In this document: positions 6,091 through 12,947 of the stretch, one piece after another
How the letters are laid out: each line of letters opens with the position of its first letter
Position numbering within the stretch: position 1 is the first letter of the stretch
DNA from: JBDHZK01 sp039811865
GTDB taxonomy: Bacteria > Actinomycetota > Actinomycetes > Propionibacteriales > Propionibacteriaceae
Length of the DNA: 17,032 nucleotides
Reading direction: 5' to 3'
Assembly: GCA_039811865.1 (NCBI GenBank)
Contig: JBDHZK010000056.1
Coordinates: 1-17,032, forward strand
Program-made: the position numbers and the translations under genes
The notes under the pieces: generated by a model
Database searches by the model: none
What the model was told of the DNA's origin: nothing
What the model saw: the letters and a program-made list of their open reading frames with translations, nothing else

Positions 6091-7653
6091 CTACTTGCCT
6101 GGCACCATGACCAGCAGCGCTCCGGGCTCGACCTCGGCGACCATCGTCGAGCACTCGCCGGCGGTGTCTCCGTCCAGTTGGTAGGGGATCCGGGAGTCCG
6201 TGCGGAACGCAACCCGGGAGCCCGTGGCGCGCGCGATCTCCTTGGGGTCGTCCTGCCCGGAGATGACGCTGCCTGCGATCCGTGCCCAATCGGCCATGCG
6301 CTTCGGCGAGGCCACGATGACGTCCAGCTGCCCGTCGTCGGGTTGGGCGTCGGGCAACAGTTGGATATTGCCCTGCAGCATTCCGACGTTGCCCACCATG
6401 GCTAGGCTCGCTTGGGTCGTTACGGCCTCAGAGTCGTCCACGCTGACGTGGCACTCGAATGGCGGCCGATTGATCGACGAGGCCACCGCGATGAAGTAGG
6501 CGGCTGGGCCCACGATCTTCTTTAGTTCCGGGTTGGTCTCGTTCATGATCGCGGCGTCGGCGCCCATCCCGGCCATGACCGCGAAGTGCTCGGGCTCGCC
6601 CGCGTCGATGGCGACCTTGACCAAGTCGATCCGGCGGGGGTTTCCGGCGAAGGCCACCTCCAAGGCATCGCTCTCGTCCAGGGGGACGCCCAAGTTGCGA
6701 GCCAGCAGGTTGCCCGTCCCGGCAGGGAGGATCGCCAGGGGGATGTTCGTGCCGGACAGCCCGGCGCTGACGAGGCGCACGGTGCCGTCACCGCCGGCCG
6801 CTAGGACCAGGTTCACTTCCTGCTCGACGGCGATTCGAGCCATCTCCTTGCCGGGGTCGTCCTCGGTGGTCTCCAGCCACAGCGGTTGAGCCCAGCCGCG
6901 CTGGGCGATCTCGTAGTCGATATGCCGGCGGAAGGCGGCCCAGTCGCCCACCTTGGTCGGGTTGACGATCACCGCGCAGCGAGGCTTCTTCCCGCGCACG
7001 CTCGGGACCCGCCGAGTCGGGATCTCCGGCAGGATGTGGACCCTCGCCGTCGCCAGGGCCAGTGAAGCGGTGAAGCCCCCGAGCAGAACTCCGCCCACGA
7101 TGTCGGTCAGGTAGTGCGCCTGCAGCAGCCAGCGATCGAGCCCGATCAAGATCAGGGCGAAGACGCCGATGACGCGCCAGCTGGTGACAGTGTTGCGAGA
7201 CTGCCGCGTCGTCGTCGTGGTGGCAATGACCGCGATCGCCAATGTCATCATCGCGACCATGTGTCCGGAGGGGTAAGACCAGCCGGAGGCGGTGATCAGC
7301 GGGGTAACCCCGGACGGGCGTGGCCTGGCCACCACGACCTTGACGAGGAACTCGACCCCCCAGCTCAGCACGACCGAAAGCGCGAGCGCCACCGCCAGGT
7401 TCCGCAGGCGCCGGCGATTCGCCCAGATGGCCAGTCCGATGACCGCGGCATAGTCGACGCCGGTCCAAAATGCGATCGCTATTCCTGCGGCGATCTGTCC
7501 GCTGGGGGACGCGGCATCCAGGCCCGGGCGCTCCGCGGCTCGGTCAAGGGCGGCGAGCGCGCCGCTGAGCGTCAGCGCGGTCCAGGCGCCGAAGGCGACC
7601 GCGAAGGCGATCGTCGTGATGATCGCGAAACTGGGTCGCCGTCGTCGTGCCAT
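6091..7653 (-). CDS. PAP2 phosphatase / diacylglycerol kinase-type lipid kinase fusion
   Basis: A 520-residue two-domain protein. Residues 1-205 form a PAP2 membrane phosphatase with several transmembrane helices and all three motifs: Lys105...Arg110-Pro111 (KVVVARPRP), PSGH at 128-131, and Arg174...His180...Asp184 (RWLLQAHYLTD). Residues 224-520 form a diacylglycerol kinase/NAD-kinase-like catalytic domain with GGDGT at 287-291, then PAGTGNLLARNLG. Family knowledge suggests dephosphorylation of a lipid phosphate or polyprenyl pyrophosphate by one half and phosphorylation of a lipid by the other; the substrates cannot be read from sequence. The ATG at 7653 is chosen because GAGG precedes it by 8 nt. 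The frame stays open upstream to 7866, but that extension runs through the inverted-repeat element and lacks family similarity. The gene is divergent from serS. Confidence 0.92.
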   Translation of the reverse strand: MARRRRPSFAIITTIAFAVAFGAWTALTLSGALAALDRAAERPGLDAASPSGQIAAGIAIAFWTGVDYAAVIGLAIWANRRRLRNLAVALALSVVLSWGVEFLVKVVVARPRPSGVTPLITASGWSYPSGHMVAMMTLAIAVIATTTTTRQSRNTVTSWRVIGVFALILIGLDRWLLQAHYLTDIVGGVLLGGFTASLALATARVHILPEIPTRRVPSVRGKKPRCAVIVNPTKVGDWAAFRRHIDYEIAQRGWAQPLWLETTEDDPGKEMARIAVEQEVNLVLAAGGDGTVRLVSAGLSGTNIPLAILPAGTGNLLARNLGVPLDESDALEVAFAGNPRRIDLVKVAIDAGEPEHFAVMAGMGADAAIMNETNPELKKIVGPAAYFIAVASSINRPPFECHVSVDDSEAVTTQASLAMVGNVGMLQGNIQLLPDAQPDDGQLDVIVASPKRMADWARIAGSVISGQDDPKEIARATGSRVAFRTDSRIPYQLDGDTAGECSTMVAEVEPGALLVMVPGK

Positions 7654-7748
7654 GGCGACATCCTCGCACCGAGCGCCCCGAGCGCGTCGCAGTCGGCCAT
7701 GCGGATCCATCGCGTCTGCCCACCGCTGCCGTGATCTGGTCCAGCTTC

Positions 7749-7836
7749 GTGAAAAACGTGCGGCGAGAATTCCTCCGCGGCATCGGTTGAGCGTGGCCGC
7801 GGCGTCGTCGCGCGGACCCGCCGCACGTTTCCACAC
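7749..7836. repeat. Intergenic inverted-repeat element, copy 2
   Basis: AAACGTGCGGCG (7754-7765) and CGCCGCACGTTT (7819-7830) form a perfect 12-bp inverted repeat. A nested pair, CCGCGGC (7775-7781) and GCCGCGG (7796-7802), lies inside. The left arm shares 15 nt, AAACGTGCGGCGAGA, with positions 4867-4881 of copy 1. The right arm on the minus strand shares 16 nt, GTGGAAACGTGCGGCG, with positions 4863-4878. The interiors of the two copies differ. This copy lies between the divergent starts of the lipid kinase gene and serS, so it cannot simply be a terminator. No other function for the 285-bp interval 7654-7938 is visible apart from the serS -10 box. Confidence 0.75.
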
Positions 7837-7926
7837 AATCGGCTCCCGCTGAGGCTCCGTTGCCATCCCCTCCGCAGGGTTGGGTGGCCGGGCCGAGAAG
7901 GGTCGGGCCGAAAACTTGCTGATCGA

Positions 7927-7932
7927 TAGGCT
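7927..7932 (+). promoter_or_regulatory. -10 box for leaderless serS
   Basis: TAGGCT is followed by six bases (GGACGC) and the GTG at 7939. No Shine-Dalgarno is present. There is no T-box-like leader, as the predicted transcript begins at the start codon. Confidence 0.6.
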
Positions 7933-7938
7933 GGACGC

Positions 7939-9213
7939 GTGATCGACCCGAGGATTCTGCGCACCGACCCCGACCGCATCCGCCGCTCGCAGGAGGCTCG
8001 TGGTGAGTCCGTCGAGTTGGTGGACGAACTCGTCGCCGCCGACGAGGCCCGCCGCGGCGCGATCGCCGGTTTCGAGCAGTTACGTGCCGAGCAGCGGGAC
8101 CTGGGCAAACAGGTCTCCCGCGCCAAAGGCGAAGAAAGGACCGCTCTCCTCGCCCGCACCAAGAGCCTGGCCGCCGACGTGAAGGCGGCGTCCGCCGCCT
8201 CCGACGCTGCGGCGTCCCGCTTCGACGAGTTGATGAAGTCGCTTCCCAACCTGGTTTTCGACGACGTCCCGCGTGGCGGCGAGGACGACTTCGTCGTGGT
8301 CGAGACGCATGGGATGCCGCGTGACTTCGAAGCCGAGGGGTTCGCCCCGCGCGATCATCTCGAACTCGGGACGATCCTCGGCGCGATCGACGTCGAACGC
8401 GGCGCGAAAGTTTCCGGCTCGCGCTTCTACTTCCTCACCGGTCAGGGAGCGTTACTCGAGCTCGCGCTGATCAACCTGGCCATCGCCAAAGCGCTGGAGT
8501 GGGGCTTCACCCCCATGCTGCCGCCCGCGCTGGTGAAGCCTTCCGCCATGGAGGGGACGGGCTTTCTCGGGCAAGCCGCTCAGGATGTCTACCATCTGCC
8601 CGCCGACGATCTGTACCTGGTGGGGACGTCCGAGGTGGCGCTGGCCGCCTACCACTCCGACGAGATTCTCGATGCGGCCAGCCTTCCTCGGCACTACGTC
8701 GGTTACAGCCCGTGCTACCGGCGCGAGGCCGGCTCGTACGGCAAGGACACCAAGGGGATCTTCCGGGTCCACTGGTTCGACAAGGTCGAGATGTTCGTCT
8801 ACTGCGACCCGGCCGACGCCGAGTCGGAGCACCAGCGGCTGCTCGCCTTCGAGAAGGACTTCATCGCCTCGCTCGAACTGCCCTTCCAAGTGCTTGAGGT
8901 GGCTGCCGGAGACCTCGGCATGAGCGCGGCCCGCAAGTACGACTGCTACGGGTGGATCCCGACCCAGGGGAAGTATCGCGAGGTCACCTCCACCTCGAAC
9001 TGCACGGAATTCCAGGCTCGCCGTCTCAACGTCCGCGCTCGCTTTGCCGGCGGCGTCGGCGCGGTCGCCACGCTCAACGGGACGCTGTGCGCCATGACGC
9101 GGATGATCATCCTCCTGCTCGAGAACCATCAGCAGGCGGACGGCTCGGTGCACGTCCCGGCGGCCCTTCGGCCCTATCTCGGAGGACGAGCTTCGCTGCT
9201 CCCGGTAGGGTAG
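7939..9213 (+). CDS. serS: Seryl-tRNA synthetase
   Basis: Charges tRNA-Ser with serine using ATP. At 424 residues it has normal bacterial SerRS length. The N-terminal region (about 25-100) is the helical, charged coiled-coil arm that contacts the tRNA. The class II catalytic core follows, with TSE at 230-232, motif 2 around Arg261-Arg262-Glu263 (YRREAGSYGKDTKG) continuing into FRVHWFDKVEMF, the STSNCTEFQARR stretch at 351-362, and motif 3 around residues 377-403 (VATLNGT, Arg388, ENHQQADGS). All expected motifs are intact. The GTG start matches the family N-terminus MIDPRILR and is placed 6 nt after a TAGGCT -10 box. A hairpin follows 5 nt after the stop. The HAD phosphatase gene lies 125 bp downstream. 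Confidence 0.97.
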   Translation: MIDPRILRTDPDRIRRSQEARGESVELVDELVAADEARRGAIAGFEQLRAEQRDLGKQVSRAKGEERTALLARTKSLAADVKAASAASDAAASRFDELMKSLPNLVFDDVPRGGEDDFVVVETHGMPRDFEAEGFAPRDHLELGTILGAIDVERGAKVSGSRFYFLTGQGALLELALINLAIAKALEWGFTPMLPPALVKPSAMEGTGFLGQAAQDVYHLPADDLYLVGTSEVALAAYHSDEILDAASLPRHYVGYSPCYRREAGSYGKDTKGIFRVHWFDKVEMFVYCDPADAESEHQRLLAFEKDFIASLELPFQVLEVAAGDLGMSAARKYDCYGWIPTQGKYREVTSTSNCTEFQARRLNVRARFAGGVGAVATLNGTLCAMTRMIILLLENHQQADGSVHVPAALRPYLGGRASLLPVG

Positions 9214-9218
9214 GTCGT

Positions 9219-9244
9219 TTCCCCGCCGTTCACCGGCTGGGGAA
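9219..9244 (+). terminator. Hairpin after serS
   Basis: TTCCCCGCCG (9219-9228) pairs with CGGC (9234-9237) and GGGGAA (9239-9244), giving a 10-bp stem with one bulged T and a 5-nt loop. It starts 5 nt after the serS stop. There is no T-run after it, as is common for hairpins ending genes in high-GC actinobacteria, so terminator function is inferred from position. Confidence 0.5.
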
Positions 9245-9338
9245 CAGCGCGAAATCGGCTCGTTCGTCGACGTCGGTAGCGTGGCTGGTTCCCCCGACCG
9301 TCCGCAGGCGGGAAATGCAAGCTGGGAAGGTGTGACAA

Positions 9339-10154
9339 GTGAACCGGTTTTGGCGACCCCGACTGGTTGCGCTCGATATCGACGGCACGCTGGTGGATCA
9401 CAGTGGCTACCTGCCGGAGTCGGTGCGAGCTGCGGTCCGGGGGGTCGTCGATGCCGGGATTCCCGTCGTCTTGTCCACGGGTCGTAGCTGGCACGCGACC
9501 CGGCCGATCTTCGAGGCGTTGGACCTGCCCCCCGGCCCGGCGGTGTCGTCCAACGGCGCCGTGATCGTCGACTACCCACCGATGCGGCTTCGGGACGTGG
9601 TCACGTTCGACGCCCGGGCGGTTATCAAGCAGGTGTCGGAGCGCTATCCCCAGGCACTGCTGGCCGTGGAGGTGATCGGACTGGGCTATCGGGTCACCGG
9701 GCACTTCCCCGAGGGTGACCTGCACGGAGACATCGAAGTCGTCGGGGTGCAAGGGCTGGCTGCGCAAGAGGTAACGCGCGTGATCGTCCGAGATCCGAAC
9801 GGCGACTCCGCCACCTTTGGCGCGGTGGCGGCGGGCCTCGGACTGCACGGCGTGAGCTACTTCGTCGGGTGGAGTTGCTGGCTCGACATCGCCCCGGACG
9901 GAGTCGACAAGGCTCACGGTCTGTCGAAGGTCTGCTCCAAACTGGGAATCCGGGCCGATGACGTCCTCGCCCTGGGCGACGGCCGCAACGACATCGAGAT
10001 GCTGCGCTGGGCGGGGCGCGGTGTCGCCCTGGGCGACGCGCCGGACGAGGTGCGTGCCGCCGCCGATCACGTCACCGATCGCTTCGACGACGGTGGGACG
10101 ACCGCCGAGTTGGCGCGCTGGTTCGATCCGGCGGAGTTGCGGGCATCGGCGTAG
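9339..10154 (+). CDS. Cof-like HAD-IIB family phosphatase
   Basis: A 271-residue haloacid-dehalogenase superfamily hydrolase. Motif I is DIDGT with nucleophile Asp13 and acid/base Asp15. Motif II is the Ser/Thr in VVLSTGRS (about 46-53). The conserved Lys is in DKAHGLSKV, and motif IV is LGDGRNDIEML. The cap domain between motifs II and III has the size of type IIB (Cof-like) enzymes, which dephosphorylate sugar phosphates, flavin or other small metabolites. The specific substrate is unknown. The GTG at 9339 is preceded by a purine-rich GGGAAGG at a somewhat long spacing, and a TAGCGT at 9277-9282 may be its own -10 box. It follows serS and converges with the CPBP-like gene, with only 16 bp between stops. 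Confidence 0.9.
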   Translation: MNRFWRPRLVALDIDGTLVDHSGYLPESVRAAVRGVVDAGIPVVLSTGRSWHATRPIFEALDLPPGPAVSSNGAVIVDYPPMRLRDVVTFDARAVIKQVSERYPQALLAVEVIGLGYRVTGHFPEGDLHGDIEVVGVQGLAAQEVTRVIVRDPNGDSATFGAVAAGLGLHGVSYFVGWSCWLDIAPDGVDKAHGLSKVCSKLGIRADDVLALGDGRNDIEMLRWAGRGVALGDAPDEVRAAADHVTDRFDDGGTTAELARWFDPAELRASA

Positions 10155-10170
10155 ACGCTCCCACTATCGG

Positions 10171-11019
10171 TCACCCGAGGAGGACGAACGGGTGCGGCCA
10201 GGCCGGGTTGTGCGCGTGGACCAGCACCAAGAAGACCACCAGGTCGAAGGTGAGGTGCACTGTGACGACGTACGCGAGGTTCTTCGTGAACTGGAAAATG
10301 GCCCCCTGGACGAGCGCGAACGGAATCGTCAGCGCCGGCCCCCAGGCCTGGTAGCCCAACTCCCACAGGAACGAGACGAAGATCATCGCCTGCAGTGCAT
10401 TGGCTTGCCAGGTGGGGAAGTGACGACGCAGGAGCGTGTAGACGCAGCAGATGAAGAACAGCTCGTCCCAGATGCCGACGGCGTTGACCCCGACGAAAAG
10501 CCGAACCAGTTCGTCGGGCGCATGGATGGCCGGCCAGTTCCGATACACCCCAGAGGCGATGAAGTAGTAGGGCAACAGCACGTAGCCGGCGACAACGACG
10601 ACGATCAGGTAGGTCCACTGCGCGCGGTTCCAGCGCCGGCCCTTCCATGGGAAGCGGATGGCGTGGTCTTTGAGCAGGAATCTCGAACCCAGGTAGGGGA
10701 TCACCACCGCCGAAGTCAGCACGATTCCGAAGGTGAGGATCGCCGGGTAGGAGATGTCCGCCTTCAACGAGATCAGGCTGATCACCGCCAGCGATGTCCC
10801 GATCAGGGCAAGATCGGGCAGCACTCGCGTCCCCTTCGCCCGGTCGACCACCGCGGCCGCGATCAGGCCTAGTCCGAGGGCTGCGTAGCCCAGTGGGTCG
10901 GACTCGATCCAGAACCAGCACACGGCCGACAGGCTCACGCACAGGGCGGGCAGCAGCGCCCAGGACGAGCGCGGGGCCTGATCGGGTCCGCTTGTCAGCT
11001 CGCCGCCGGCCGCCGTCAC
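10171..11019 (-). CDS. Divergent CPBP-family (Abi/Rce1-like) intramembrane protein
   Basis: A 282-residue integral membrane protein with about seven or eight hydrophobic helices. The C-terminal half resembles the CPBP/Rce1-like glutamic-type intramembrane protease family. WDELFF at 184-189 corresponds to motif 1, and HLTFD (His255, Asp259) to motif 3. The fit is imperfect: the usual Glu-Glu pair is Asp185-Glu186, the Arg of EExxxR is not conserved, and the motif 2 position reads FLWE with Glu220 where a His is usual. It may be an altered-specificity or non-catalytic member. The GTG at 11019 is preceded by AAGGAG with 5-nt spacing, so the longer open frame back to 11154 is rejected. The 175 bp upstream (11020-11194) hold the palindrome AACCCCGGGGTT (11125-11136) and the WhiB-like gene's terminator. 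Confidence 0.75.
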   Translation of the reverse strand: MTAAGGELTSGPDQAPRSSWALLPALCVSLSAVCWFWIESDPLGYAALGLGLIAAAVVDRAKGTRVLPDLALIGTSLAVISLISLKADISYPAILTFGIVLTSAVVIPYLGSRFLLKDHAIRFPWKGRRWNRAQWTYLIVVVVAGYVLLPYYFIASGVYRNWPAIHAPDELVRLFVGVNAVGIWDELFFICCVYTLLRRHFPTWQANALQAMIFVSFLWELGYQAWGPALTIPFALVQGAIFQFTKNLAYVVTVHLTFDLVVFLVLVHAHNPAWPHPFVLLG

Positions 11020-11154
11020 TGTGGCTCCTTCGCTGGTCGTCGTCCCAGGCAATGATTGCCGACGCGGAGGGCCCATACCCGCGCAGCGGGGAGGACTTCG
11101 TCGGGGCAGGCGCAGCGGGCCCCAAACCCCGGGGTTCACCCAAACATGGAGCAA

Positions 11155-11177
11155 CCCGCCCGGGATCGCCGGGCGGG
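11155..11177 (-). terminator. Terminator hairpin after the WhiB-like gene
   Basis: CCCGCCCGG (11155-11163) and CCGGGCGGG (11169-11177) form a perfect 9-bp GC stem with a 5-nt loop. It lies 17 nt past the stop codon at 11195 on the minus strand. It is followed by TTGCTCCATGTTT, only weakly T-rich. Confidence 0.75.
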
Positions 11178-11194
11178 CGCTATTACGGGGCCGG

Positions 11195-11770
11195 TCAGGC
11201 GACGCGGCGGGTGGCCGGCCGGGAGGTGGTCTTGGCGGTGGTTACGGCGACGTAGGCGGCGATCACGGTTTCGCGGGTCGGCGCGGCGATGGTGAGCTTC
11301 GGGGCCACCTCGCCGTTGCGGGCGCGGCGCATGTGACGCTTGACGGTCGAGAGGGAGCAGCCGAGCCGCATGGCGATCGTCTCGAGGCTTTCGTGGGGGT
11401 TGGATGTCCGCATCCGGACGACTTCGAAGTGGTCGACTTGGTGGTGCCGGGCCATGACACCGGCGAGGGTGTCGAGGTCTTCTGGCTGCACCCGGACGCC
11501 GACGCGGGCCCGGATCTCGATGCGCTGACGCTGCGTGGTGCCGCCGGCGAAACCGGCCACGTCGTGCTTGACGACGGCGTCATAGAGGCAATCGGCCAGC
11601 CGCGGGCAAGCCTGGCAGAGGCTGGCGGCCTTGCTGGTCATCATCAGGGCGCGGCGGCGATCCTCGACGGGTGCCCCGGTTGCGGGCGGCTCCTCGATCA
11701 GCGGGTGCTGGTACAGCGACGAGTACTCGACACAAGGGGTGCTGTTCTTGGTGGCCGTCCGGGTCTGCAT
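11195..11770 (-). CDS. WhiB-like regulator with C-terminal helix-turn-helix
   Basis: A 191-residue protein. The N-terminal half has the four cysteines of a WhiB-type 4Fe-4S cluster: Cys13, Cys52, Cys55 and Cys61 (CQACPRLADC). They are followed by GFAGGTT at 73-79, matching the family G[V/I]WGG turn except that Ala replaces Trp. Beyond the turn is a basic stretch and then a second DNA-binding-like region at about 128-150 (SLETIAMRLGCSLSTVKRHM), resembling a sigma region 4 or LuxR-type helix-turn-helix. Classical WhiB proteins are about 80-130 residues, so the C-terminal part is an added domain. WhiB proteins normally bind the housekeeping sigma factor and sense redox state or NO; whether this one does is inference. 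ATG 11770 is preceded by GAGAGG at 7 nt. A 475-bp repeat-rich non-coding region lies upstream and a clean terminator downstream. Confidence 0.85.
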   Translation of the reverse strand: MQTRTATKNSTPCVEYSSLYQHPLIEEPPATGAPVEDRRRALMMTSKAASLCQACPRLADCLYDAVVKHDVAGFAGGTTQRQRIEIRARVGVRVQPEDLDTLAGVMARHHQVDHFEVVRMRTSNPHESLETIAMRLGCSLSTVKRHMRRARNGEVAPKLTIAAPTRETVIAAYVAVTTAKTTSRPATRRVA

Positions 11771-12245
11771 CTGTTCGCCTCTCGGTGTTACCTGTCGGTT
11801 GCTGCTGCCTTTGGACGGTCCGTGGGGCACTGTGGTTTCCCCCGATTTCGTCCTGAATCCAGGGTCGGGGATGCCGCTGCGAGGGGGTAGAGGCTTTGAT
11901 AGGCAGACCTACCCGACTTTGGATAGGTAGCCCTTCGGGGTGTAGTTGAGTAAGGCTACTCACCCCAGTTGAGTGCCCGGGCAGCCCCTAGGGGTCACCC
12001 CCGATGAGCCCGGTAACCGGCCGGATTGACCCCTGAGAAGGGTATTCGCGGAGCTCGATACCCCAGGGTAAGTAATCGCGAAGGGGTCACTCTAGGTAGT
12101 TCAGCGAATTGGGTGAGTACTCATCGGGTAGCTCAACCAGACCATGGTTCGGATGGTCCATCCGCAGCGGGCCGAGGTAGCTTGCGGGCGGCGTGAGCCT
12201 CGTCGACTCCCTCAGCGAGGGGGTCGGGTCGCGTGCCCCGCCCGC
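11771..12245. other. Long structured non-coding region upstream of the WhiB-like gene
   Basis: No coding frame here is supported, and base composition is visibly less GC-rich than the neighbours (about 53-62% in the middle). It is dense in short repeats. Imperfect direct repeats TTTGATAGGCAG (11895-11906) and TTTGGATAGGTAG (11918-11930) occur, as does AGTTGAGT twice (near 11944 and 11968). Palindromes include GAGTA/TACTC near 11948-11961, CCCCTAGGGG near 11986-11995, TGAGTACTCA near 12114-12123, and CGGATGGTCCATCCG at 12150-12164. GACCCCT near 12028 and AGGGGTC near 12082 form a longer inverted pair enclosing GGGTAT/ATACCC and TTCGCG/CGCGAA. I see no tRNA, CRISPR or known riboswitch. It may hold the promoter(s) and a structured 5' leader of the WhiB-like gene, and perhaps a small RNA. 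Confidence 0.55.
12204..12226 (-). terminator. Terminator-like hairpin after bpa
   Basis: CGACTCCCTC (12204-12213) pairs with GAGGGGGTCG (12217-12226) across a 3-nt loop: a 10-bp stem with one T-G position. It starts 20 nt past the bpa stop on the minus strand. No T-run follows. A second strong palindrome lies about 40 bp further downstream at 12150-12164. Confidence 0.55.
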
Positions 12246-12812
12246 CTACAGGTACATCCCCTCGGCCCCGCCTCGGGACGGACGTCCCGGGGCAGGCGCC
12301 TTCTCCACGGTGGTTCCGGGTAGCTGGCGTCGGATCTGCTCCAACTGCTGGCGGGCCGCCATCTGCTGGGCGACCAGCGCGGTCTGGATGCCCTGGAAGA
12401 GGCCCTCGAGCCAGCCGACCAGTTGCGCCTGCGCGATTCGCAGTTCCGCGTCGGTCGGGGTCGCTTCGGCACCGAAGGGCAGCATGATGCGCTGCAGTTC
12501 GTCGGCCAGGTCGGGGGCCAGCCCCGACTTCAACTCCTCGACGGATCTGGCGTAGGTATCGCGCAGGCGGCGCCGGGACGCCTCGTCCAAGGGGGCGTCC
12601 TTCACCTCCTCGAGCAGTCGCCTGACCATCGCCCCGATGCGCATCACCTTGGCCGGTTCCTCGACCATGTCGGTGATCGACGGCCGGGCGGGTTCTTGGC
12701 CGGCGGACGGGGCGTCCTCGACGGCCATCGCCCCGGGGGTCACCACGTACACCTTGCCGTCGTCGGTCTGTCCGACAATGGTGGGCTCCTCGGCGGTCTC
12801 GGGCTCGCTCAT
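12246..12812 (-). CDS. bpa: Bacterial proteasome activator (Bpa/PafE)
   Basis: A 188-residue protein closely resembling mycobacterial Bpa/PafE (DUF2587). The family core is present in order: SITDMVEEPAKVMRIGAMVRRLLEEV (its start at residue 45), APLDEASRRRLRD (73-85), and ELRIAQAQLVGWLEGLFQGI with the following QTALVAQQMAAR (123-154). The protein ends in GMYL, equivalent to the GQYL tail with which Bpa docks into the 20S proteasome alpha-ring pockets to open the gate. Bpa forms a dodecameric ring and stimulates ATP-independent degradation of unfolded proteins and certain regulators, so this organism should encode a 20S proteasome elsewhere. The N-terminal 44 residues are acidic and poorly conserved. 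The ATG is placed 6 nt after a TAGGAT -10 box (leaderless). It is divergent from the GalT-like gene. Confidence 0.95.
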   Translation of the reverse strand: MSEPETAEEPTIVGQTDDGKVYVVTPGAMAVEDAPSAGQEPARPSITDMVEEPAKVMRIGAMVRRLLEEVKDAPLDEASRRRLRDTYARSVEELKSGLAPDLADELQRIMLPFGAEATPTDAELRIAQAQLVGWLEGLFQGIQTALVAQQMAARQQLEQIRRQLPGTTVEKAPAPGRPSRGGAEGMYL

Positions 12813-12818
12813 GCGGCG

Positions 12819-12824
12819 ATCCTA
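12819..12824 (-). promoter_or_regulatory. -10 box for leaderless bpa
   Basis: On the minus strand TAGGAT is followed by six bases (CGCCGC) and the ATG at 12812. No Shine-Dalgarno is present. Confidence 0.6.
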
Positions 12825-12881
12825 GTTGCGGCACCGCGCTCAGGGCAGGGCCGTGAGGGCTTCGGTGCCCACGCGGACTAG

Positions 12882-12891
12882 CAAACGTTTG
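12882..12891. promoter_or_regulatory. LacI-type palindrome in the bpa / GalT-like divergent region
   Basis: CAAACGTTTG is a perfect 10-bp palindrome. With its flanks (GCAAACGTTTGA) it matches the common LacI/GalR-family operator core AANCGNTT. It overlaps the candidate -35 TTGACC (12889-12894) of the plus-strand gene at 12948, whose -10 may be GATACT (12915-12920), although the 20-bp spacing is long. A repressor bound here would plausibly control the sugar-nucleotidyltransferase-like gene. The regulator is not in the window. Confidence 0.45.
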
Positions 12892-12947
12892 ACCGCTGAC
12901 GGCGGTTTCAGGGAGATACTGGCCTTCGGCACACCTTAGGAGCACCG

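Noticed and set aside
7654..7866. N-terminal extension of the PAP2/lipid kinase gene to 7866
   Set aside because: It runs through the inverted-repeat element and lacks family-like sequence, and a Shine-Dalgarno (GAGG) marks the ATG at 7653.
11020..11154. Extension of the CPBP-like frame to 11154
   Set aside because: AAGGAG with 5-nt spacing marks GTG 11019, and the extension is Arg/Pro-rich without hydrophobic or family sequence.
11771..12245. Possible CRISPR array, tRNA or replication origin
   Set aside because: Repeats are short and irregular without uniform spacers, no T-loop or acceptor-stem pairing could be drawn, and there are no DnaA-box series or replication genes.
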